Below the pieces are notes generated by a model that saw nothing but the letters and a program-made list of their open reading frames with translations, was not told the DNA's origin and did not search any database. From positions 1-21,300 of the forward strand of contig JANYAG010000312.1 in the NCBI GenBank assembly GCA_025361465.1: 21,300 nucleotides of DNA. The letters are read 5' to 3'. The position numbers were made by a program, and so were the translations under genes. Position 1 is the first letter of the stretch, and the number at the start of each line of letters is the position of its first letter. The stretch comes from Gemmatimonadota bacterium. GTDB lineage: Bacteria > Gemmatimonadota > Gemmatimonadetes > Gemmatimonadales > GWC2-71-9. This document shows positions 6,945 to 14,134 of the stretch, piece after piece.

Positions 6945-8594
6945 ATGTGGCAAGCGGTTTCGCGATCCGGCGCACGGCTGCTGATGCTCGCCCTCGCCTC
7001 AGGTGTCGCGGCCAGTCTTGGCGCACAGGGCACTCGAGTGCCGGGGACCGTCGTGATCGGCACGGTGGGCGATCCGTCACTCCCCGTCCCGTACCTGGGG
7101 ACGATGAATACCCAGAACGCCGATGTCGGCGACCAGCTCTTCCTCCGGCTCGGCGTGCTGAAGCCGGGCTTTCGCACCACCGGCGATGACGCGCTCGCGC
7201 CGATGCTCGCCCGGAGCTGGAAGCGCGTCGATTCCCTGACCTTGCTGTTCGAACTCGACCCGCGCGTGCGCTGGCACGACGGGGCGCCGGTGACCGCCCA
7301 CGACGCGGCCTTCACCTGGTCGATCGCACACAATCCGAAGATCAACGAGAACCAGGCGGCGATCGAATCGATCGCGTCGGTGGAGGAAGCGGGGCCACGC
7401 ACGGTGCGCGTTCGTTTTCGACGGGCGTTCCAGGAACAGGTCTATCGTTTCGCGTTCGACTTTCAGCCGCTGCCGTCCCACCTGCTCGAGAAGATGGCGC
7501 CCGAAGCCATCGCGGCGTCGGAATTCGCCGCCCACCCGGTCGGCAACGGGCCCTTTCGCTGGTCGCGCCGTATCCCCGGGCAGCTGGTCGAACTGCTCGC
7601 CGACTCGGCCTTCTTCGCCGGTCGTCCGGGAATCGCCCGCGTCATCTTTCGCGTCGTGCCGGATGCGTCGGCCCGATTGAACCTGCTGCTCAGCGGCGAG
7701 CTCGACGTGATGGACAACGTGCCACCGGCGAACCTGCCGCAGGTGACGGCGCTGCCGTCGTTCAGGATTGCGCGACTCCCGGGCAACGCGATCGCCTACG
7801 CGGTGTTCAATCAGCGCAGCGCGAGCGACAGCGGCACACCGAATCGATTCTTCACGGATCTGCGAGTCCGGGAAGCCCTCACCCTCGCGCTCGATCGCCG
7901 CACCATGGCGGGACTGGTGTACGGACCAGGCACCGCCGTGCCGGACGCTGCCCAATCACTGCTGTGGAGCTGGATCACCGGCGGTACCATCCGGTCGGCA
8001 CCACCGAATCTGGCCAAGGCCCGCGCGCTGCTCGCCGCGGCCGGCTGGCGCGACACGGACGGCGACGGCGTGCTCGACCGGGGCGGGGTCGCCTTCCGCG
8101 TGTCGGTGATCTATCCCGACTCCCCCACGCGAACAAAACTCGCGGTGCAGAGCCAGGCGATGTGGAAAGCACTGGGCGTGGCCGCCGACCTGCATTCGTT
8201 CCCCGGGCCGCAATGGCAAGAGCGGCATTTCCGGGGGGAGTTCGACATCGACTTCGCCGGCGCCAACCAGGACGCCAGCCCGCTCTCGCTGATCGAGGCA
8301 TGGTCGTGCGCATCGGCCAGGCGTCCCGGCTCGCTCAATGTGGCGCGCTGGTGTGATCCGGCCTTTGATCAGCTGCTGACCAAGGCGGTGGCGGGCCGGG
8401 GCGCGGTGGCCGACTGGCGAGCTGTCCTGGACCGCATGACCAGCCAGCACCCCGCGGCCTTCCTTGCCTCGCCGGCGATCGTGGCCGCCATTCACCAGCG
8501 TTACGAGAACGCGCCGATCCTCCCCGCGCGACAGTGGCTCGCGCTCTGGCAGTGGCGCATCCGGCCTGGTGCCGCCATCGCGCGCGACCGGTGA
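6945..8594 (+). CDS. periplasmic peptide-binding protein of ABC importer (SBP_bac_5)
   Basis: 549-residue extracytoplasmic solute-binding protein for a dipeptide/oligopeptide importer. A Sec signal peptide is visible (basic RSGAR, then hydrophobic LLMLALASGVAAS, cleavage likely after LGAQ or nearby). There is no lipobox cysteine, so it should be soluble in the periplasm. Family hallmarks include the VRWHDGAPVTAHDAAFTW stretch, HPVGNGPFRW, and VREALTLALDRRTMAGLVYGPG, followed by a LLAAAGWRDTDGDGVLDRGG stretch. Length suits the DppA/OppA family. The ATG at 6945 is preceded by GAGGTG eight bases upstream, a good ribosome site. The frame is open to 6795 but that extension lies inside the upstream gene. 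The actual ligand (dipeptide, oligopeptide, nickel, opine or other) cannot be told from sequence. Confidence 0.93.
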   Translation: MWQAVSRSGARLLMLALASGVAASLGAQGTRVPGTVVIGTVGDPSLPVPYLGTMNTQNADVGDQLFLRLGVLKPGFRTTGDDALAPMLARSWKRVDSLTLLFELDPRVRWHDGAPVTAHDAAFTWSIAHNPKINENQAAIESIASVEEAGPRTVRVRFRRAFQEQVYRFAFDFQPLPSHLLEKMAPEAIAASEFAAHPVGNGPFRWSRRIPGQLVELLADSAFFAGRPGIARVIFRVVPDASARLNLLLSGELDVMDNVPPANLPQVTALPSFRIARLPGNAIAYAVFNQRSASDSGTPNRFFTDLRVREALTLALDRRTMAGLVYGPGTAVPDAAQSLLWSWITGGTIRSAPPNLAKARALLAAAGWRDTDGDGVLDRGGVAFRVSVIYPDSPTRTKLAVQSQAMWKALGVAADLHSFPGPQWQERHFRGEFDIDFAGANQDASPLSLIEAWSCASARRPGSLNVARWCDPAFDQLLTKAVAGRGAVADWRAVLDRMTSQHPAAFLASPAIVAAIHQRYENAPILPARQWLALWQWRIRPGAAIARDR

Positions 8595-8601
8595 TGCCGT
8601 A

Positions 8602-9570
8602 ATGCGCTGGCTGCTCCGTCGGGGAGCCGATGCGTTCCTCACGGCCCTCGTGGCCGTGGTGCTGCTCGCCGTCGTGGTGCATCTCCTCCCCGGCGATCCG
8701 CTCGCCGTCATCATCGGCGATCGGGAAACGGATCCGGCCACCCGCGCGGCACTCGCGGCGAGCTGGGGAACCGATCGGCCGCTCTATTCGGCCGTGGGGC
8801 ACTATCTCGCGGCGCTGGTTCGCGGGGACTTCGGCGTCGCGATGAGCGAGAACCGACCGGTCGCGACGATTCTGCTCGAGCGCCTGTGGCCCACCATGCT
8901 GCTCGGCGGCTTGACGCTGCTCATCGATTTCACGTGCGGTCTCGCGCTCGGTCTGTGGAGTGCCCTGCATCCCGAGAGCTGGCGCGCGCGCGTGCTCGGC
9001 GGCTTGACCGTTGTCGGCTACGCGCTGCCTTCGTTCGTGCTCGGCATGGTGCTGGTGTGGCTCTTCGCGCTTGAGTTCCGCTGGCTCCCTCCGGCCGGCC
9101 TGCTCGACCAGACCCTGCCGCTCGACGCATCGCTCTGGGTCCGCATGGCCGATCGACTCACCCACCTGGCGCTCCCGCTGGCGACGATGGTCCTCGCCAC
9201 GATCGCAGTCCCCTTCCGGCAACAGCGTGCGGCCGCGCTCGCCACCGCCACGCAACCCTGGGTTCTGGCGGCGCGTGCGCGCGGCGTCGCACCGGCCGCC
9301 ATCGCCTGGCGCCATTGCTGGCGCCCGGCGCTCACGCCGATCGTCACCCTGCTCGGACTCTGGCTGCCGATGCTGGTCGGTGGGGCGGTCTTCGTGGAGA
9401 TGCTGTTCGACTGGCCCGGCATCGGATCGCTGATTGCCCAAGCCACGGCGAGCCGGGACATCCCGCTGGTCCTGGGTGCCGGTGTGCTCCTGATTGTCAT
9501 GGTTCAAGCCGGATCGCTCCTCGCCGACCTGCTCTATCGCCTCGTGGATCCAACCCAGCGCGACCGATGA
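8602..9570 (+). CDS. ABC importer inner-membrane permease, DppB/OppB type
   Basis: 322-residue permease, the first of two membrane subunits of the importer. It has an N-terminal hydrophobic helix (about 11-29) ending in LLPGDPLAVIIGD, a family hallmark. Five further hydrophobic helices follow at roughly 96-121, 132-157, 187-203, 245-267 and 288-313. The EAA-like coupling loop is ARARGVAPAAIAWRHCW (224-240), which contacts the ATPases. It then reads FDWPGIGSLIAQA, also typical. The gene begins 7 bases after the binding-protein stop and has only a weak ribosome site. The stop overlaps the next start (ATGA). Start chosen as the ATG immediately before RWLLRRGAD, the family's usual N-terminus; the frame is open further upstream but that would lie within the binding-protein gene. 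Confidence 0.94.
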   Translation: MRWLLRRGADAFLTALVAVVLLAVVVHLLPGDPLAVIIGDRETDPATRAALAASWGTDRPLYSAVGHYLAALVRGDFGVAMSENRPVATILLERLWPTMLLGGLTLLIDFTCGLALGLWSALHPESWRARVLGGLTVVGYALPSFVLGMVLVWLFALEFRWLPPAGLLDQTLPLDASLWVRMADRLTHLALPLATMVLATIAVPFRQQRAAALATATQPWVLAARARGVAPAAIAWRHCWRPALTPIVTLLGLWLPMLVGGAVFVEMLFDWPGIGSLIAQATASRDIPLVLGAGVLLIVMVQAGSLLADLLYRLVDPTQRDR

Positions 9571-10373
9571 CCACCCAGACGAAATTCGGCCTCGGGCTCC
9601 TGGCACTCCTGACACTGCTCGCGGTCGTCGGACCGCTCGTGGCGGCGGATCCCAACGCCCAACGCGACCTGCTCAACGGGACCTTGCAGCCGCCGTCACT
9701 GGCGCACCTCCTCGGCACCGATGAATTCTCGCGCGATGTCTTCTCCCGACTGGCGAGTGGTGCGCGCATCTCGCTGGGCGTGGCCGTCGTGGCCGTGGCC
9801 GTCGCCGCGTTCCTGGGGATGGTGATCGGACTGGCCGCTGGCGCGAGTGATGGTGGCCTCAGCGGACTGCTGCGTCGGTGCATCGACATCGGGCTCGCGG
9901 TGCCGCGGATCGTGGTGCTGCTGGTGTTGCTGTCGGCCATCGGGACGGTGCCGATGTGGCTCTTCGCGCTGGTGCTCGGCGCCACGGGCTGGCCGGCGAT
10001 GGCGCGACTCATCCGCGGCGAGACGCTGCGACTGCGGCATGCCCAGTTTGTGGCAGCGGCACGAGCACTCGGCGCGCCGGAAGTCCGCATTCTCTGGCGG
10101 GAGATCCTGCCCGGCGCGCTTCCGCCGGTGCTGGTCGCCGCCACGCTGGGTGTCGCCGACGCAATGCTGCTCGAGGCGGGGCTCTCCTTTCTTGGGCTGG
10201 GCGCTCCTCCCCCGGCGGCCAGCTGGGGTGGCATGCTGCTCGAGTCGCGCAGTGTGATGGCGGTGGCGCCCTGGCTGGTGCTCGCGCCAGGGTTGGCCTT
10301 GGTCGCCGCCACCTCCGCGGCGACATTGCTGGGAGACGCCCTGCGCCGCAGGCTCCAACCCGACGCGAAATGA
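9567..10373 (+). CDS. ABC importer inner-membrane permease, DppC/OppC type
   Basis: 268-residue second permease. The N-terminal helix (about 8-26) is followed by a short periplasmic stretch containing HLLGTDEFSRDVFSRLASGARISL (48-70), the signature entry to the transmembrane domain in DppC/OppC proteins. Hydrophobic helices follow at about 71-93, 106-124, 128-142, 184-204 and 233-255. The coupling loop is AAARALGAPEVRILWREIL (163-181), and EAGLSFLGLGAPPPAASWGGML is typical of the family's C-terminal half. It is somewhat shorter than the usual ~280-300 residues because the N-terminal cytoplasmic extension is missing. ATGA overlaps join it to the genes on both sides, indicating coupled, near-stoichiometric expression. 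Confidence 0.94.
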   Translation: MTTQTKFGLGLLALLTLLAVVGPLVAADPNAQRDLLNGTLQPPSLAHLLGTDEFSRDVFSRLASGARISLGVAVVAVAVAAFLGMVIGLAAGASDGGLSGLLRRCIDIGLAVPRIVVLLVLLSAIGTVPMWLFALVLGATGWPAMARLIRGETLRLRHAQFVAAARALGAPEVRILWREILPGALPPVLVAATLGVADAMLLEAGLSFLGLGAPPPAASWGGMLLESRSVMAVAPWLVLAPGLALVAATSAATLLGDALRRRLQPDAK

Positions 10374-11470
10374 CACCACTGCTCGAAGTCACCGACCTGC
10401 GCATCACCTTCCGCCGTGACAGCGGCCCACCGATCGTCGCGGTCGACGGGGTGAGCTTCACGGTGTCGGCGGGTGAGGTCGTGGCGCTGGTGGGCGAATC
10501 GGGATGCGGCAAGACGCTCACCGGGCTGGCGCTCCCGGGGCTGCTTCCGCCGGGCGCAGAACTCGACGCCACCACACACATTCGCTTCAACGGCACCGAC
10601 CTCGCTGGACTCTCCGAAGATGCTCTGCGCGGATATCGCGGCCGACGCATCGCGATGATCTTCCAGGATCCGCTGACCTCGCTCAATCCGGTCATGCGCG
10701 TCGGGACCCAAATCGCCGAAGCGATCCGCGCGCACCAGCAGGTGTCGCGTGGCGAGGCACGCCAGCGTGCCATCGCCCTGCTTGGTGAAGTGGGGATCGC
10801 CGACCCCGAGGAACGGGTCGACAGCTACCCGCACCAACTGAGCGGTGGGATGCGCCAGCGCGTGATGATCGCCATCGCCCTCGCCGGCGAGCCTGAACTG
10901 CTGGTCGCGGATGAGCCCACCACGGCACTCGATGTCACCGTGCAGGCCCAGATCCTCGAACTGCTCGATCGCCTGCGCGTCTCGCGCCGCATGGCCGTCC
11001 TGCTGATCACGCACGACCTCGGCATCGTGGCCGGGCGGGCCGACCGCGTGATCGTCATGTATGCTGGCCGGATCGCCGAAACCGCGACCACGGTCGCGCT
11101 GTTCGCCACGCCGGCACATCCCTATACCCGCGGGCTCTTCGCCTCGATCCCCCGGATTGAGGGGAGCAGCGGGCGGCTGCCGTCCATCCCGGGCACGGTG
11201 CCACGGCCCGACCAATGGCCGATCGGCTGCCGCTTCCATCCGCGGTGCCCGGTGGTGATCGCCAACTGCCGTGAAGTCCAACCGCCACTCGAGGCGGTCG
11301 CGACCAGCCATCTCGCCGCCTGCTGGTGGCGACGAAGGAGGCCGGGTGAACACGCCACTGGTCCAGGTCGAAGGGCTCGTCAAGCATTACCGCGCAGGCG
11401 GATTCCTCAGCGCCAATGCGCCCGTCGTGCGCGCCGTCGAGGATGTCTCCTTCGCCATCGCAGCCGGTGA
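10370..11470 (+). CDS. ABC importer ATPase, DppD/OppD type, with read-through C-terminal tail
   Basis: 366-residue ATP-binding subunit. Walker A is GESGCGKT (42-49), the Q-loop is IFQDPLTSLNP (97-106), the ABC signature LSGGMRQR (157-164), Walker B LLVADEPTTALD (177-188), and the switch histidine is in LLITHDLG. The C-terminal oligopeptide domain carries GCRFHPRCP and further cysteines (Cys287, Cys293, Cys300, Cys319), suggesting the Fe-S or metal-binding cluster reported in this family. The recognisable protein ends near residue 320 (AACWW). The last ~46 residues are Arg-rich and non-conserved because the frame runs out of phase for 125 bases into the next ATPase gene before meeting a TGA at 11468. 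The start is an ATGA overlap with the upstream permease. Either a lost stop codon, a genuine long overlap, or a sequencing frameshift near 11330-11350 could explain the tail. Confidence 0.92.
   Translation: MTPLLEVTDLRITFRRDSGPPIVAVDGVSFTVSAGEVVALVGESGCGKTLTGLALPGLLPPGAELDATTHIRFNGTDLAGLSEDALRGYRGRRIAMIFQDPLTSLNPVMRVGTQIAEAIRAHQQVSRGEARQRAIALLGEVGIADPEERVDSYPHQLSGGMRQRVMIAIALAGEPELLVADEPTTALDVTVQAQILELLDRLRVSRRMAVLLITHDLGIVAGRADRVIVMYAGRIAETATTVALFATPAHPYTRGLFASIPRIEGSSGRLPSIPGTVPRPDQWPIGCRFHPRCPVVIANCREVQPPLEAVATSHLAACWWRRRRPGEHATGPGRRARQALPRRRIPQRQCARRARRRGCLLRHRSR
11335..11341 (+). promoter_or_regulatory. strong ribosome-binding site of the second ATPase gene
   Basis: AAGGAGG ends four bases before the GTG at 11346. 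This near-perfect Shine-Dalgarno sequence, lying inside the coding frame of the upstream ATPase, fixes the start of the downstream gene. It makes the in-frame upstream extension to 11271 unlikely. Confidence 0.8.
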
Positions 11471-12338
11471 GACGCTGGCGTTGGTGGGCGAGTCGGGCAG
11501 CGGCAAGAGCACCGTCGGTCGCGCGGTGCTGCGGCTCGAGGAGCCCACTGCAGGCCGGGTGCGCTTCGAAGGCACCGACCTCGCCACCCTGACGCCGCGC
11601 GCGTTGCGCGAAGCCCGCCGACGGATGCAGATCGTCTTCCAGGATCCCTTCGCCTCACTCAACCCGCGCCGGACCATCGGGGCGTCGGTCGCCGAGGGAC
11701 TCGAGATCCATGGTATCGTGCCGCGCGAAGAGATCGGCGACCGGGTATCGCACTTGCTCGAGGAGGTCGGCCTCGACGCCTCGTTCGCCAGCCGTTATCC
11801 GCACGAGTTCTCCGGCGGACAGCGCCAGCGCATCGGCATCGCCCGCGCCCTCGCCGTGGCGCCGACCTTCATTGTCTGCGACGAACCCGTCTCGGCACTC
11901 GACGTCTCGGTGCAGGCACAGGTGCTCAACCTGCTGCTCGACCTGCGCACCCAACGCGGTCTGGCCTACCTCTTCATCGCCCACGACCTCGCCCTGGTGC
12001 ACCAGATCGCAGATCGGGTCGCCGTGATGTACCTCGGGACGATCGTCGAAATCGGCCCGGCGCGCGCCGTGATCGGTGCGCCAAGTCATCCGTACACCCG
12101 GGCGCTCGTCTCGGCGGTGCCGGAACCCGATCCCACCAAGGCGAAGACGCGCATCGTGCTGGAAGGCGATCCGCCCTCGCCGTCCGCACTGCCCATCGGC
12201 TGCCCATTCGTCACCCGCTGCTTCCACCCGGCCAAGGATGCCCGGTGCAGCACCGAACGACCGCACCTTCGGCCCGTCGGCGACCAGCAGGTGGCCTGCC
12301 ACTGCGCTGCCCCGGGCGACGGCGCCGCCAGCACATGA
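11346..12338 (+). CDS. ABC importer ATPase, DppF/OppF type
   Basis: 330-residue second ATP-binding subunit, forming a heterodimer with the preceding ATPase. Walker A is GESGSGKS (48-55), Q-loop IVFQDPFASLNP (97-106), signature FSGGQRQR (155-162), Walker B FIVCDEPVSALD (175-186), and switch His in IAHDLALV. The C-terminal oligopeptide/dipeptide domain has GCPFVTRCFHPAKDARC, with its spaced cysteines. The GTG start is fixed by the AAGGAGG upstream. This start lies 125 bases inside the preceding ATPase gene in another frame. The stop overlaps the PhzF-family start (ATGA), so that enzyme is part of the transport operon. With both ATPases, two permeases and a binding protein, the importer is complete. 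Confidence 0.95.
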   Translation: MNTPLVQVEGLVKHYRAGGFLSANAPVVRAVEDVSFAIAAGETLALVGESGSGKSTVGRAVLRLEEPTAGRVRFEGTDLATLTPRALREARRRMQIVFQDPFASLNPRRTIGASVAEGLEIHGIVPREEIGDRVSHLLEEVGLDASFASRYPHEFSGGQRQRIGIARALAVAPTFIVCDEPVSALDVSVQAQVLNLLLDLRTQRGLAYLFIAHDLALVHQIADRVAVMYLGTIVEIGPARAVIGAPSHPYTRALVSAVPEPDPTKAKTRIVLEGDPPSPSALPIGCPFVTRCFHPAKDARCSTERPHLRPVGDQQVACHCAAPGDGAAST

Positions 12339-13129
12339 CACTTCCCCTGCACCTGATCGACGCGTTTGCCTCAGGGCCATTCACCGGCAACCCGGCGGCG
12401 GTGGTCCTGCTCGATGCGGTGCGCCCCGACCGTTGGATGCAATCCGTCGCCAGCGAAATGAAGCAATCCGAAACTGCCTTCGTGCTGCCACAGGAGGATG
12501 GCTTTTCGCTGCGCTGGTTCACGCCGGTGGAAGAGATGGACCTCTGCGGCCACGCCACCCTCGCGAGCGCCCACTTCCTCTACAAGACGCGGCGCCTGGC
12601 CGTCGAGGCCCCGGCACGGTTCCACAGCCGGAGCGGGCTCCTCACCGCGCACCGCACCGATGATGGTTCGATCATGCTCGACTTCCCGGGACTCCCGTCC
12701 GCGCCGATAGTGGCACCCGCGGGACTGATCGCAGCACTTGGTGTCACGCCAAAGGAAGTCCGGCAGAGCACCTATGACATCCTGTGTGTCCTGCATGACG
12801 AGCGGGACGTGCTCGAGCTGGCACCGGATTTCGCGGCCATCGCGCGGATCCGCACGCGAGGGGTGATCGTGACGGCGAGCAGCACCTCGGGCCACCATGA
12901 TTTCGTCTCGCGCTGTTTCTACCCCGGGACCGGCGTTCCGGAAGATCCCGTCACTGGATCAGCGCATTGCGCCATGGCGGTCTACTGGCGCACCGTGCTC
13001 GGTCGCTCGGCGTTCAGGGCGTTCCAGGCATCTTCGCGCGGCGGCATCGTGGGCTGTGCGGTCGTCGGCGATCGGGTGCAATTGAGTGGGCGGGCGATCA
13101 CCACCGTCAAAGGCACCCTGCTCGCCTGA
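12335..13129 (+). CDS. PhzF-family isomerase/epimerase
   Basis: 264-residue protein of the PhzF family, which has a duplicated diaminopimelate-epimerase fold without the two catalytic cysteines. Known members isomerise trans-2,3-dihydro-3-hydroxyanthranilate (PhzF) or act on undefined substrates. Visible landmarks are DAFASGPFTGNPAAV (9-23), Glu46 in MKQSETAFV (the catalytic glutamate of PhzF), DLCGHATLA (69-77) and EDPVTGSAHCA (203-213). Length is normal. No other phenazine gene is present, so phenazine synthesis is not supported. It is coupled by ATGA to the second importer ATPase, which suggests action on the imported compound, perhaps stereochemical conversion of an unusual peptide or amino acid. 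This last point is inference. A strong hairpin follows the stop. Confidence 0.93.
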   Translation: MTLPLHLIDAFASGPFTGNPAAVVLLDAVRPDRWMQSVASEMKQSETAFVLPQEDGFSLRWFTPVEEMDLCGHATLASAHFLYKTRRLAVEAPARFHSRSGLLTAHRTDDGSIMLDFPGLPSAPIVAPAGLIAALGVTPKEVRQSTYDILCVLHDERDVLELAPDFAAIARIRTRGVIVTASSTSGHHDFVSRCFYPGTGVPEDPVTGSAHCAMAVYWRTVLGRSAFRAFQASSRGGIVGCAVVGDRVQLSGRAITTVKGTLLA

Positions 13130-13152
13130 TGGGTTGGCGGCATGAATGCACG

Positions 13153-13180
13153 ACGCCGGCCTGCTGCCGCAGGCCGGCGT
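13153..13180. terminator. hairpin ending the transporter/PhzF operon
   Basis: An 11-bp perfect stem (acgccggcctg at 13153-13163, caggccggcgt at 13170-13180) with a six-base loop lies between two converging stops (13129 and 13210). No T-tract follows on either strand, so it may work with Rho or as a mRNA 3' stabiliser. Its position suggests use from both directions. Confidence 0.6.
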
Positions 13181-13209
13181 GATGAAAGGCACCAGGGTAA
13201 TCGGCGGGC

Positions 13210-13974
13210 CTACGGGCCGCCGAGCAACATCCGCCGGGTCGTGCTCAGCACTTCATTGTCGGGGCCGAGGCGCTCGATCCGGCGCACCGATCGGCCGTCT
13301 ACGGCAACCCACACCCTGCTTCGCTCCCCGGCCACCTCGAGATCGACAATCCATACCGGCATCGACCGGGCATTGGGCCGCTCGACCATGTCGAGTTCAC
13401 GCATGACGGTGTAGCGCACCCAAGCCCAGCCACCTTCCGCGGTGTCGATGGTGACGGGCACCAGGCCGGTCTCGCCTTCGCCCATCGACAACGTCGAGAC
13501 CAGCAACTCGATCCCCAGAAACGAGTAGGGTTCGATATCAAGAATTTCCGTCCGGCGGGTGACTTGTCCCTGGGGCGATTTGAACACCCGTTCGACCGCC
13601 CGGTGGTTGTAGCGGGTGATATAGGTGCCCTGCGGCGTCCAGCGCCATGTCTGGATCGGGCGCAGCGTCGAGCGGTCGAGGAGGATCGAATCGGCGAAAT
13701 CGCCCTGGTCGGTCGTGAGGCGGCGGACCTGTTGCCAGACCGGCCGCTTGTCGATCCGCTGGGTGCTGAGCGCGATCGTCCCTTCGGGCACCGCCCCCGG
13801 CTCGGTCACCTTGTGGGTCGTCAGCCAGCCGAGGGTGGGCTTGAGGCGGTAGCCGTCCGGCGCAACCGGTGCCCCGTCGAACGGCAGGTTCAGCCCGACG
13901 GTACTGCAAGCGCAGAGCTGGGCGACGGCCAGCAGGCAGAGCCGGAAGACAGACCGGCGCCGGAACAGGGGCAT
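13210..13974 (-). CDS. putative lipoprotein of unknown function
   Basis: 254-residue exported protein I do not recognise. The N-terminus has a basic start (FRRRS), a hydrophobic segment (VFRLCLLAVAQL) and LCAC, an acceptable lipobox with Cys23 as the likely lipidated residue. Sec cleavage without lipidation is the alternative. The mature part appears beta-rich, with alternating stretches such as TYITRYNHRAVERVF and SMPVWIVDLEVAGE. It ends with RVWVAVDGRSVRRIERLG, a pattern reminiscent of DUF3108-like or other beta-barrel periplasmic proteins, but the similarity is only visual. GGGAGAG about ten bases upstream supports the ATG at 13974. The gene is divergent from the DUF1800 gene and converges on the PhzF operon, so it seems to be transcribed alone. 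It is probably an envelope protein. Confidence 0.75.
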   Translation of the reverse strand: MPLFRRRSVFRLCLLAVAQLCACSTVGLNLPFDGAPVAPDGYRLKPTLGWLTTHKVTEPGAVPEGTIALSTQRIDKRPVWQQVRRLTTDQGDFADSILLDRSTLRPIQTWRWTPQGTYITRYNHRAVERVFKSPQGQVTRRTEILDIEPYSFLGIELLVSTLSMGEGETGLVPVTIDTAEGGWAWVRYTVMRELDMVERPNARSMPVWIVDLEVAGERSRVWVAVDGRSVRRIERLGPDNEVLSTTRRMLLGGP

Positions 13975-14134
13975 CAGCGGGTGGCTCTCCCAAAGGTCAA
14001 ACCCGGCACATCGCGGTCGACGCGGCCACCCGGGCGGGAAGATCGAGTCGAAAATGCGGCCTAACTATACCAGCCTCAAACCTTGGTGCCGAGGGGGACA
14101 GCTAACCTCCGGCGGCCCCGACCGTCTTAAAGAT
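13975..14134. promoter_or_regulatory. divergent regulatory region, putative promoter of DUF1800 operon
   Basis: The 160-base gap between two divergent genes has the lowest GC content nearby. A TATACC (14066-14071) could be a -10, with TCGAGT (14043-14048) at 17 bases as a weak -35 matching three of six positions. Ribosome sites are not obvious for the plus-strand gene. The minus-strand gene uses GGGAGAG near 13984-13990. The frame of the DUF1800 gene is open from 14054, but the signal peptide begins at the ATG at 14135. Confidence 0.35.

Noticed and set aside
9497..11383. 628-codon minus-strand open frame opposite the permease and ATPase genes
   Set aside because: It is the antisense of well-supported ABC transporter genes; its composition shows no family features and long antisense frames are expected at this GC content.
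12335..13129. Phenazine biosynthesis based on the PhzF match
   Set aside because: No other phz gene is in the window, and most PhzF-family proteins are not in phenazine clusters.
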